From assembly GCA_026414325.1 (NCBI GenBank), contig JAOAJF010000001.1:1-14896 (forward strand): 14,896 nucleotides of DNA, given 5' to 3'. The position numbers and the translations under genes are program-made. Positions 1 through 5,184 of this stretch are shown here, in pieces. Numbering within the stretch: the first letter of the stretch is position 1; each line of letters starts with the position of its first letter. The notes under the pieces were generated by a model. The model searched no databases, was not told the origin of the DNA, and worked only from the letters and a program-made list of their open reading frames with translations. The stretch comes from Microcaldota archaeon (GTDB lineage Archaea > Micrarchaeota > Micrarchaeia > Anstonellales > Anstonellaceae).

Positions 1-724
1 CATAACTATTTTTTTCTCCAAAGCCATAATCAAGGGCAAATTCCAATATCTCTTTTTTTTCTTTGCTTAGGTTTTCAAATTCAAATTCCCATAAAGTTCC
101 AAGTAAAAAAACATCTTTGTTTTCATCAGCCTGAAAACAAGCTCTAACTGTTTTTACTAGCTTTAGTCTCTCAAAAATTGGAAATTCATTTAAGCCATTT
201 TGATTATAAAATTTCTTATATTTCTTGAATATATTATCCTCAAGTTGTTTAACAAATATCTCAAATGGATATTGGGGCTTCCAATATTCTATTTTATTTT
301 TATTTTCTATTCCATAAAGCTCGTAATTTTTAGGAGGTATCCTAATTATTATTGGGGTTGAAGTTCTAAGATTTATTTTTTTAGAGTTTAGTTTAGTTTG
401 AATGGTTTTAATCTCCTCTATTTTAAAAAGCAGCTCACCAAATTTAACAGTAGAGAGTTTTTCCATTTTATATTTTAATAATTCTATTAAAATCCTATCT
501 GGAGAAGAAATTAGCAAATATCTTTCATCCCCTACTTTTAGATCTCCTACTGGAAAAATATTAGAAAAGCAAAAAAATTTAGGATTTTTAGAATCATGTA
601 AATTCTCTAAAGGAGTATTTTTAAGAAGAGAATAAATAAACCCACTGATTTTTTTATAATAGTATAAATCATATGCAGCATCTTGCAAACTTTTGAGTTT
701 TATTAACAATCTCAAAATTTTCAC
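1..724 (-). CDS. cas6: CRISPR-associated endoribonuclease Cas6 (partial, 3' end missing)
   Basis: Cas6 cuts the CRISPR precursor transcript within each repeat to make crRNAs. About 241 residues are visible, read by my own translation of the minus strand; the C-terminus lies beyond position 1. The start is a GTG at 724..722 (an in-frame TTG sits directly upstream, and an in-frame stop lies a few codons before that). Compared with what I recall of Pyrococcus furiosus Cas6, the Tyr-His-Lys catalytic residues seem to be kept: Y31 in FIYSLL, H43 in NLHDS and K49 in NPKFFCFSNIF. The visible end, ALDYGFGEKNSY, is the start of the glycine-rich loop (GFGEKNSxGFG in the family), so only a short C-terminal piece should be missing. 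It diverges from csa3, and other cas genes probably lie further left. Family assignment is firm; subtype cannot be told. Confidence 0.9.
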   Translation of the reverse strand, partial: MKILRLLIKLKSLQDAAYDLYYYKKISGFIYSLLKNTPLENLHDSKNPKFFCFSNIFPVGDLKVGDERYLLISSPDRILIELLKYKMEKLSTVKFGELLFKIEEIKTIQTKLNSKKINLRTSTPIIIRIPPKNYELYGIENKNKIEYWKPQYPFEIFVKQLEDNIFKKYKKFYNQNGLNEFPIFERLKLVKTVRACFQADENKDVFLLGTLWEFEFENLSKEKKEILEFALDYGFGEKNSY

Positions 725-763
725 CAATTTAATTATTATACTCTAACTTATTATTAACAAAAA

Positions 764-771
764 TATTTATA
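764..771 (-). promoter_or_regulatory. TATA box of cas6
   Basis: The minus-strand sequence TATAAATA is centred about 43 bases before the GTG start of cas6. A transcript starting about 25 bases downstream would have a leader of roughly 18 nucleotides. The surrounding DNA is very AT-rich, so the exact box is not certain. Confidence 0.45.
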
Positions 772-821
772 TTTTTATCGTTTTTGTTCCACTTATTATC
801 TCTATTTATAATATATCTTTA

Positions 822-924
822 CTATTTATCTATAACCAAAAAGCATTACTCCAATAAATCAAAATTATAAAAATATATTTTTTATTATAACTTTACAAAA
901 TATTTATAAACCTATTTATCTATA
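822..924. repeat. 13-base direct repeat in cas6/csa3 promoter region
   Basis: CTATTTATCTATA occurs exactly at 822-834 and again at 912-924. A shorter copy, CTATTTATA, is at 802-810. The second full copy lies just after the csa3 TATA box, between it and the expected transcription start. The 214-base space between cas6 and csa3 holds these copies and two promoters, and I see no gene in it. A regulator site is inferred only; AT-rich DNA can produce such repeats by chance. Confidence 0.4.
903..910 (+). promoter_or_regulatory. TATA box of csa3
   Basis: TTTATAAA lies about 35 bases before the csa3 ATG at 942. The expected transcription start is near 931-935, so the message would be leaderless or nearly so. 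No Shine-Dalgarno sequence is present before the ATG, which fits. Confidence 0.55.
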
Positions 925-941
925 TATATCTGGGCAGATTC

Positions 942-1559
942 ATGCTTAAAGCAGAAAAGAAAAAAGTTTTAATTGCAACTATTTATAGCTATGAGCCAGT
1001 TATGATTAGTGTAACCAAGATAGGTCCAGATAAACTAATTTTATTAATAGACCAAGAACCAGATCAAAAATTAAGAGATTCTATTAGAATAATAAAAGAA
1101 GCACTTTCTAAAGTAATAAAAATCGAAGAAGTTCAAATAAAACAATATGATATAGTAGACACTGCTGCAAAAGTAGTTGGATTAATAGACGAGCAGCCAA
1201 AAGACTGGGATATTTATGCAAATATTAGTGCAGCAAGAAAAACAAAGGCTTTAGGCCTATTATTTGGTTGCTATGCAAGAATTGAACGAGTTAAAAAAAT
1301 AGTTTATATAACAGAAGAAGATAATTCAATAATTTATTTGCCAAGATTATCTTTTTATCTTTCTACTTCTGAAAAACAAGCTTTACAAGAGATTTCCAAA
1401 TCTGAAGATAAAGAAATATCAATAAAAGAAATAGCAAAAAAAGTTGGGCTCTCTGCCCCAATGCTCTATAAAATAGTAGAAGAATTAAGAAAAAGAGATT
1501 TTATAGAAACCAAAGATGGTTTAAAACTAACAGATGCAGGAAAAATCGCTAAACTCTAA
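942..1559 (+). CDS. csa3: CRISPR-associated transcriptional regulator Csa3 (CARF + winged HTH)
   Basis: Csa3 is a ligand-sensing transcription factor of archaeal CRISPR-Cas loci. Its CARF domain is thought to bind cyclic oligoadenylate and it controls cas or array transcription. This 205-residue protein has the expected layout: a Rossmann-like CARF domain at about residues 8-135, starting KKVLIATI, with the ligand-loop segment ANISAARKTKALGLLFG at 93-109, where families usually have N-I-(T/S)-G-G-T-K; then a winged helix at about 141-205, with a likely recognition helix around 170-184 (LSAPMLYKIVEELRK). It is slightly shorter than typical family members. It diverges from cas6 and ends 7 bases before the 3' end of a convergent tRNA gene. 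The repeat CTATTTATCTATA in its own promoter would suit autoregulation, which is inference. Confidence 0.88.
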   Translation: MLKAEKKKVLIATIYSYEPVMISVTKIGPDKLILLIDQEPDQKLRDSIRIIKEALSKVIKIEEVQIKQYDIVDTAAKVVGLIDEQPKDWDIYANISAARKTKALGLLFGCYARIERVKKIVYITEEDNSIIYLPRLSFYLSTSEKQALQEISKSEDKEISIKEIAKKVGLSAPMLYKIVEELRKRDFIETKDGLKLTDAGKIAKL

Positions 1560-1566
1560 TTTTTAA

Positions 1567-1673
1567 TGGGCCCGGAGGGATTTGAACCCTCGACCTACAG
1601 CTTTCCTAGAGCTGCCAAATTTTTATGGCTGTCCATATAAGACTGCCGCTCTAACCAGCTGAGCTACGGGCCC
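1567..1673 (-). tRNA. tRNA-Ile(UAU) with 33-nt intron
   Basis: The cloverleaf can be built by eye: acceptor stem GGGCCCG/CGGGCCC, D stem GCTC/GAGC with GG in its loop, anticodon stem GCAGT/GCTGT, variable loop AGGTC, and T arm GAGGG-TTCAAAT-CCCTC. The discriminator is A73 (position 1567) and CCA is not encoded. Removing the intron at 1603-1635 leaves a 74-nt tRNA with loop CU-UAU-AA, so the anticodon is UAU (1637-1639), reading the isoleucine codon AUA. Most archaea instead use a CAU tRNA modified to agmatidine. The GGGCCCG acceptor end is typical of archaeal tRNA-Ile, which agrees. Its 3' end nearly touches the end of csa3, and it diverges from rnp4. Confidence 0.93.
1603..1635 (-). other. 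tRNA intron at position 37/38 (bulge-helix-bulge)
   Basis: The splice sites fit the archaeal bulge-helix-bulge model. After the anticodon stem, CUUA (5' side) pairs with UAGG near the intron's 3' end, giving a 4-bp central helix. The 3-nt bulges UAU and AAA flank it on opposite strands, each cut after its second base. The intron itself folds further through GCC/GGC with a mismatched outer stem. This places the intron at the canonical site between nucleotides 37 and 38. Confidence 0.85.
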
Positions 1674-1694
1674 AAAAAATATAATGAAAAATTA

Positions 1695-1704
1695 AAAATA
1701 TAAG
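1695..1704. promoter_or_regulatory. Shared TATA region for tRNA-Ile and rnp4
   Basis: AAAATATAAG reads as a TATA element in both directions. On the minus strand its centre lies about 27 bases before the first tRNA nucleotide (1673). On the plus strand it lies about 30 bases before the rnp4 ATG (1731). Both transcripts would then start at or next to the mature 5' end or start codon. Confidence 0.5.
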
Positions 1705-1730
1705 TTTACCTATCTTTAATAGCGAGAAAA

Positions 1731-2087
1731 ATGAAAAAAATAAAAAGTTTTGCTTTTGTACCTTCTTTAAATACTCTTGCTCTCCAGAGAATAGAACAAT
1801 TATTAGAATATGCAAAAAAAATTGCTCTTTCTCAGCCAGAATATTGTAAAAAGTATGTAAAACTTGCAAAAAAGATTGCAATGCGCCATAAAATTCCTTG
1901 GGGTTGTAAAAGAAAACAGCTTTTTTGTAAAAATTGTAATCTGGCGTATACAAAAAAAACTCTAAGGCTGAGTTTTGAGAAAAATTTTGCAAAATTTTTA
2001 TGCCTTAGTTGTAACTCTGTTTATAGAATTCATCTTTCTAAATTGCTTGATAAATACAAAAAATTGGCTAAAAAACAAGTTTTATAA
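1731..2087 (+). CDS. rnp4: Ribonuclease P protein component 4 (Rpp21 family)
   Basis: This is a protein subunit of archaeal RNase P, the ribonucleoprotein that removes the 5' leader of pre-tRNAs; in the family it pairs with Rpp29. The 118-residue protein shows the family layout: an N-terminal helical part with LQRIEQLLEYAKK (about 18-30) and YVKLAKKIAMRHKIP (42-56), which matches the family's RRYVELARKIAMRY block, then a zinc ribbon with C66, C69, C91 and C94 (FCKNCN and CLSCN). The length is normal. No Shine-Dalgarno precedes the ATG, fitting a leaderless message. It is divergently paired with an intron-containing tRNA gene, which would be a substrate only if that tRNA carries a leader. Confidence 0.88.
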   Translation: MKKIKSFAFVPSLNTLALQRIEQLLEYAKKIALSQPEYCKKYVKLAKKIAMRHKIPWGCKRKQLFCKNCNLAYTKKTLRLSFEKNFAKFLCLSCNSVYRIHLSKLLDKYKKLAKKQVL

Positions 2088-2106
2088 ATAAGCACTAACT
2101 AAATAA

Positions 2107-2114
2107 TATATAAA
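2107..2114 (+). promoter_or_regulatory. TATA box of the eS19-SRP54 cluster
   Basis: TATATAAA is the clearest TATA box in the window. Transcription should start near 2135, giving a leader of about 75 nt before the eS19 ATG at 2210. A T-run at 2120-2126 between box and start may also end the rnp4 transcript. Confidence 0.6.
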
Positions 2115-2140
2115 TTGGCTTTTTTGTAAACCTAAAAGGG

Positions 2141-2203
2141 CCTCTTAGCTTCTCATATCATCCAATGGATGATCATGGCTGGAGGTAAAAAGCCTACTAG
2201 AGG
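2141..2203 (+). promoter_or_regulatory. Structured leader around the eS19 ribosome-binding site
   Basis: Three nested pairings can be seen. An outer stem joins CCTCTTAG (2141-2148) to CTAGAGG (2197-2203) with one bulged base; it covers most of GAGGG (2200-2204), the likely Shine-Dalgarno of eS19. Inside it, ATCATCC (2157-2163) pairs with GGATGAT (2167-2173), extendable by CAT/ATG around a bulged C. A weaker stem, GGCT (2177-2180) with AGCC (2191-2194), shows GGAGGT in its loop. Ribosomal protein operons often carry autoregulatory leaders, so control by a ribosomal protein is a reasonable guess, not shown. Confidence 0.5.
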
Positions 2204-2216
2204 GAAAACATGGTAA
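2175..2216 (+). CDS. Possible 13-codon leader ORF before eS19
   Basis: An ATG at 2175 opens a frame of 13 codons (MAGGKKPTRGKTW) ending at TAA 2214-2216, which overlaps the eS19 start by 7 bases. Its own third and fourth codons (GGA GGT) form a consensus Shine-Dalgarno that has no start codon at a usable distance. No good ribosome-binding site precedes it; GGATGAT ends one base before the ATG. It could couple translation to eS19 or be chance. Confidence 0.2.
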   Translation: MAGGKKPTRGKTW

Positions 2217-2647
2217 GCATCTATGATGTAGAACCACTAAAATTAATAAAGAGAGTAGCAGAAAAACTAGAAGAAGAAAAAATCCCTAAACCAGAATGGG
2301 TTGGAAAAGTAAAAAGCGGGGCTCACCGCGAAAGGCTTCCACAAGATGAAAAGTTTTGGTATATTCGCTGTGCCTCAATCTTAAGAAATGCTTATGTTAA
2401 CCAAGTGATTGGGGTTGGAAGATTAAGAACCCATTATGGCGCAAGAAAAAAACGAGGGGTAAAACCAGAAAAACATAGAAAAGCTGGGGGAAAAATAATA
2501 AGGCTTGCTATTCAAACACTTGAAAAATTTGGATATTTACAAAAAACAAAAAAAGGAATTGGTAGAGAATTAACTCCAAAGGGCAGAAAACTTTTAGATA
2601 ATACTGCTTATGAAATTTATAGTCAAAAAAGTGATAAAAATGCCTAA
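2210..2647 (+). CDS. rps19e: Small ribosomal subunit protein eS19
   Basis: eS19 belongs to the head of the archaeal/eukaryotic small ribosomal subunit and is needed for its maturation. The 145-residue protein is the usual archaeal length and carries the family blocks YDVEPLKLIKRVAEKL (5-20), PEWVGKVKSGAHRERLP, WYIRCASILRN and VGRLRTHYGARKKRGVKPEKH, followed by a C-terminal winged-helix-like part (QTLEKFGYLQKTKKGIGRE). It is the first gene of the cluster; GAGGG at 2200-2204 is its ribosome-binding site, 5 bases before ATG. Its end overlaps the PDCD5 start by 8 bases, so translation is probably coupled. Confidence 0.96.
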   Translation: MVSIYDVEPLKLIKRVAEKLEEEKIPKPEWVGKVKSGAHRERLPQDEKFWYIRCASILRNAYVNQVIGVGRLRTHYGARKKRGVKPEKHRKAGGKIIRLAIQTLEKFGYLQKTKKGIGRELTPKGRKLLDNTAYEIYSQKSDKNA

Positions 2648-2933
2648 AAATGCTGGAGAAAAAGAGCCAGATCAGGAGCAAGTCATGGAATATTTAAGAG
2701 TATTTTCTGCAAAAATACTTGAGCCAGAAGCCTATTCTAGATTACTTTTAATAAAAGGTAAAAATCCACAACTTTTTATGTCTATAATGCAAACATTGAT
2801 ATATCTTTATCAAAATGGGAAGCTTTTAAATAAGATAAATGAGCAACAACTTTTAGAACTAGCAAGAAAAATTTTAAGTGGGCAAGAGCCTAAAAAGGAA
2901 TCAAAGATTATAATAAAAAGAAAAGGGGATTGA
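2640..2933 (+). CDS. PDCD5/TFAR19-family DNA-binding protein
   Basis: Archaeal PDCD5 homologues are small three-helix-bundle proteins reported to bind nucleic acid; their cellular role is unclear. I place the start at ATG 2640 (MPKNAGEKEPDQEQ), giving 97 residues; an upstream ATG at 2610 lies deep inside eS19 and is less likely. The core at about 15-75 has the family pattern: EYLRVFSAKILEPEAYSRL, then a helix ending LYQNGKLLNKINEQQLLELARKIL. The N-terminal helix is shorter than in most homologues. The gene follows eS19, as in many archaea, and its TGA directly abuts the next ATG. Confidence 0.88.
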   Translation: MPKNAGEKEPDQEQVMEYLRVFSAKILEPEAYSRLLLIKGKNPQLFMSIMQTLIYLYQNGKLLNKINEQQLLELARKILSGQEPKKESKIIIKRKGD

Positions 2934-3269
2934 ATGTATCATCCAGGAAAAGTAATTGAAGTTTTTAGACCAAAAGATAAAGGAATTTTGAGTGCAGATA
3001 ACTATACTCAGGCCACATGCGAGATGTGGGATGAGAACATATTAACATTTTTAGTTGCAAAAAAAATAGAAGGTAAAATAAAACCAGGCCAATATGTTTT
3101 AGTAAGCTATAGACCGGAGCAAAAATACAATCCACCAATCCCGGAGCATGTGATTATAAAGATTTTACCAGAAAAACAGGCTCAAAAAATTTGGGAAAAA
3201 TATAAAGAGATGTACAATTCTAGAAAAAGAAAAGCACAACAGCAAAATGAACAAAGTTATATAGCTTAA
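2934..3269 (+). CDS. Uncharacterised conserved-looking protein in ribosomal cluster
   Basis: I do not recognise a named family with a function. The 111-residue protein starts MYHPGKVIEVFRPKDKG and seems beta-rich up to about residue 78 (ILTFLVAKKI, QYVLVSYRP, EHVIIKIL). A lysine-rich helix follows (KIWEKYKEMYNSRKRKAQQQ). The compact beta part with KPGQYVLVSYRP could be a small barrel of the OB or SH3 kind, which often binds RNA; that is a guess from pattern. Position is telling: it begins directly after the PDCD5 stop and ends 11 bases before eL39, in the middle of a translation operon. I think I have seen similar proteins in the same place in other DPANN genomes, but cannot verify this here. 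Confidence 0.75.
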   Translation: MYHPGKVIEVFRPKDKGILSADNYTQATCEMWDENILTFLVAKKIEGKIKPGQYVLVSYRPEQKYNPPIPEHVIIKILPEKQAQKIWEKYKEMYNSRKRKAQQQNEQSYIA

Positions 3270-3280
3270 GAGGTGTAAAA

Positions 3281-3442
3281 ATGTCCAAAAAAAGTTTGAA
3301 AAAAAAGCTAATTTTAGCAAAAAAAATAAAACAAAATAGGCCGATCCCTCTTTTTCTTGTAGCAAAAACAAAAAGAAAGCTTAGAACAAACAACAAAAGA
3401 AGAAATTGGCGAGTAGACAAATTAAAACTAAAGATTAAATAG
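3281..3442 (+). CDS. rpl39e: Large ribosomal subunit protein eL39
   Basis: This 53-residue gene was found by direct translation. eL39 is a tiny basic protein lining the peptide exit tunnel of the archaeal/eukaryotic large subunit. The protein begins MSKKSLKKKLILAKKIKQN and contains RPIPLFLVAKTKRK and KRRNWRVDKLKLKIK, matching the family's NRR-P-W--LKT and (K/R)RRHWRRSKLK pattern with the single tryptophan kept. A good Shine-Dalgarno, AGAGGTG (3269-3275), precedes the ATG. It is followed 9 bases later by eL31, the usual archaeal order. Confidence 0.95.
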   Translation: MSKKSLKKKLILAKKIKQNRPIPLFLVAKTKRKLRTNNKRRNWRVDKLKLKIK

Positions 3443-3451
3443 AGTGAGACT

Positions 3452-3850
3452 ATGGCTGAAGAAAAAAAAGCTGAAAAAATAGAACGAGTTTATACGTTTA
3501 ATTTATCTAAAGCTTTTAAAACAGTGAGACAAAAAAGAGCAAAAAGAGCAGTTAAATTATTAAAAGAAAAAGTTGCAAGGCACCTAAAAACTACTCCAGA
3601 AAATGTAAAGCTATCAAATGCTCTCAATAGCTATCTTTTTTCTAAGTCTATGAAAAATCCACCAAAAAAAGTTAAGATAAGGGCAATAAAAGAGGAGAAA
3701 ATCCTAAGAGTATACTTGTTTGATGAAAAAATAGGCCAAAAAGAGGAAAAAAAGGAAAAGAAAGAAAAAAATGTTCAAGCTAACAAAGAACAAAAAGAGG
3801 AAAAAAAAGAGGAAAAAAAGCCTGAAGAAAAAAAAGAAACAAAAAGCTAA
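3452..3850 (+). CDS. rpl31e: Large ribosomal subunit protein eL31 with long charged tail
   Basis: eL31 sits near the exit of the peptide tunnel on the large subunit. Residues about 10-93 form the family core: RVYTFNLSKAFKTVRQKRAK, AVKLLKEKVARHL, VKLSNALNSYLFSKSMKNPPKKVKIRA and ILRVYLFDE. From about residue 95 to 132 the protein becomes a low-complexity Lys/Glu tail (KEEKKEKKEK repeats), well beyond the usual archaeal length of about 85-95 residues. The tail resembles the charged linker of FtsY encoded 1.5 kb downstream. It lies between eL39 and aIF6, as in many archaea. Confidence 0.95.
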   Translation: MAEEKKAEKIERVYTFNLSKAFKTVRQKRAKRAVKLLKEKVARHLKTTPENVKLSNALNSYLFSKSMKNPPKKVKIRAIKEEKILRVYLFDEKIGQKEEKKEKKEKNVQANKEQKEEKKEEKKPEEKKETKS

Positions 3851-3875
3851 ACCTCGTTAAAAGAGGTGAAAAAAA

Positions 3876-4541
3876 TTGGTAATTTTAAAAACTGATTTTC
3901 AAGCTAATGAGTATATTGGAATATATTCTAAAACTTGTGAAAATTATACAATAATACCAGATAATAGTCCTAAAAAATTTGAAGAGGCTATAGAAAAAAG
4001 TTTGGGAACAGAAATAATAAAAACAAAAATAGCCCAAAGCCCACTCATAGGTTTTTATATTACAATGAATTCATATGGGATTATTTTACCCCCATTTTGT
4101 ACTGAAAAAGAAATAGAAAGTCTAAAGGTTATGAAAAAGCAGATCTATATTCTAAAGGATAGTAGATATTGTGCTAATGGAAATAATATAGCTTGCAATG
4201 ACTATGGAGCAATAATAAATCCAGACTTAAGAGAAGAAGAAGTAAAAAAAATAGAACAGACATTAAATGTACCAGTATATAAAACAAAAATAGCAGATTA
4301 TAAAACAGTTGGGATGATGGTTGTTCCAACAAACAAAGGATTTGTAATTAATAAAAAAGCTACTATCCAACAGCTAAAGAATGTGGAAGAATACTTAAAA
4401 GTAAAGGGAAGTGCAACAACAGCAAACTTAGGTGTTGGGATGGTAGGCCTATCGATTGTTGCAAATACAAAAGGAGCGGTGATTGGATCAAGAACCTCTG
4501 GTTTTGAGCTTTTAAAAATTCAAGAAGGCTTAGAGCTATAG
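3876..4541 (+). CDS. eif6: Translation initiation factor aIF6
   Basis: aIF6 binds the large ribosomal subunit and blocks its joining with the small subunit; it acts in subunit biogenesis and in limiting initiation. The 221-residue protein shows the five-fold repeat of the family, each about 43 residues, visible as recurring segments: NEYIGIYSKTCENYTIIP, SPLIGFYITMNSYGIILP, NNIACNDYGAIINP, TVGMMVVPTNKGFVINK and VGLSIVANTKGAVIGSRTSGFEL. The start is TTG at 3876, chosen because GAGGTGA (3863-3869) ends 6 bases before it. It sits 25 bases after eL31 and is followed by the LX gene. Confidence 0.95.
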   Translation: MVILKTDFQANEYIGIYSKTCENYTIIPDNSPKKFEEAIEKSLGTEIIKTKIAQSPLIGFYITMNSYGIILPPFCTEKEIESLKVMKKQIYILKDSRYCANGNNIACNDYGAIINPDLREEEVKKIEQTLNVPVYKTKIADYKTVGMMVVPTNKGFVINKKATIQQLKNVEEYLKVKGSATTANLGVGMVGLSIVANTKGAVIGSRTSGFELLKIQEGLEL

Positions 4542-4546
4542 GAGGT
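4541..4546 (+). promoter_or_regulatory. Shine-Dalgarno that decides the eL20 start
   Basis: GGAGGT ends 8 bases before ATG 4555. It includes the first T of a TTG at 4546 that could otherwise be read as an earlier start, so ATG 4555 is preferred. Confidence 0.8.
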
Positions 4547-4554
4547 TGAAAGCA

Positions 4555-4731
4555 ATGCAATACTTAATAAAGGCTAAAGTAAAAATAAAAGATAGAATAG
4601 TTGAAATGAAAAGAGAGATAGAAGCTGAAAATGAAAAAATGGCTGAAGAAAAATTTAAATCAAAAATAGGCTCTGAGCAAAAAATAAAAAGAAGCCAAAT
4701 AAGAATAATAGAAATAAAAAAGGTGAGTTAA
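4555..4731 (+). CDS. rplX: Large ribosomal subunit protein eL20 (LX / L18a)
   Basis: The small archaeal LX protein, a counterpart of part of eukaryotic eL20, is a component of the large subunit. The protein is 58 residues from ATG 4555: MQYLIKAKVKIKDRIVEMKREIEAENEKMAEEKFKSKIGSEQ and so on, ending IRIIEIKKVS. This matches the family pattern of a short beta strand, a charged helix with ENE..A.EK....IGS, and a final strand IxIxEIxxV. The TAA is followed at once by the prefoldin ATG. The gene order aIF6-LX-prefoldin alpha-FtsY is widespread in archaea and supports the call. Confidence 0.92.
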   Translation: MQYLIKAKVKIKDRIVEMKREIEAENEKMAEEKFKSKIGSEQKIKRSQIRIIEIKKVS

Positions 4732-5184
4732 ATGCCAGCGGAAGAAGCTGAAAATGAAAAAGAAAAAGAGGCCCAAGAGGAGGAAAGTTTAGAAAAGCTA
4801 TCCATTAGAGCTGAGCTACTAGACAATCAGGCTCGAATGATTAATGAACAATTACAAAGACTAAATACAATGATAGTAGAACTAAACAGAACCATAGAGA
4901 CAATAGAAAATTTAAAGAATTTAAAAAAACATGGTCTTTTACCTATAGGAAGTGGGGTTTACATTACCTGCAAAGATGTGGATGAGGAATTGTTTGTAAG
5001 TATTGGTGGGGACTTTATTGTTAAAAAAACACCTACAGAAACAAAAAAAATTCTTGAACAAAAGATAAAAGAATTGAATAAAACAGTGGAAGAAGGACAA
5101 AAAAGACTTGTTTTGCTTAATTCTATGATTGATGAGATAAATAAAAAAGCTGCTGCTATTGGTGCAAGGATGAAAAATGTTTAA
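4732..5184 (+). CDS. pfdA: Prefoldin alpha subunit
   Basis: Prefoldin is a hexameric, jellyfish-shaped chaperone that holds nascent or unfolded proteins and passes them to the thermosome. The alpha subunit has two coiled-coil helices joined by beta hairpins. In this 150-residue protein the first helix spans about 17-70 (LLDNQARMINEQLQRLNTMI, then ELNRTIETIENL). The hairpin region follows at 75-105 (LLPIGSGVYITCKDVDEELF, then SIGGDFIVKKTP), and the second helix at 107-145. The N-terminal 15 residues are Glu-rich. It directly follows LX and overlaps ftsY by 8 bases, suggesting coupled translation with the membrane-targeting gene. Confidence 0.94.
   Translation: MPAEEAENEKEKEAQEEESLEKLSIRAELLDNQARMINEQLQRLNTMIVELNRTIETIENLKNLKKHGLLPIGSGVYITCKDVDEELFVSIGGDFIVKKTPTETKKILEQKIKELNKTVEEGQKRLVLLNSMIDEINKKAAAIGARMKNV

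Noticed and set aside
402..635. Plus-strand frame of 77 codons
   Set aside because: It lies fully opposite cas6, whose minus-strand frame is continuous and shows family motifs.
728..941. CRISPR array between cas6 and csa3
   Set aside because: Only two full copies of a 13-base AT-rich motif are present; no 24-37 base repeats with regular spacers.
1567..1673. Reading the tRNA as an intronless or differently spliced species such as tRNA-Met or Ile(CAU)
   Set aside because: The loop would be 40 nt without splicing; the bulge-helix-bulge pairing CUUA/UAGG fixes the splice sites and gives UAU.
1651..1992. Minus-strand frame of 113 codons over rnp4 and the tRNA
   Set aside because: It covers the tRNA 5' part and opposes a clear zinc-ribbon protein; composition is that of a shadow frame.
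2141..2209. C/D box small RNA in the eS19 leader
   Set aside because: GATGAT sequences are present, but no proper RUGAUGA C box with a paired CUGA D box could be placed on either strand.
4546..4554. TTG 4546 as the eL20 start
   Set aside because: It overlaps the GGAGGT ribosome-binding site; ATG 4555 has the right spacing and family N-terminus.
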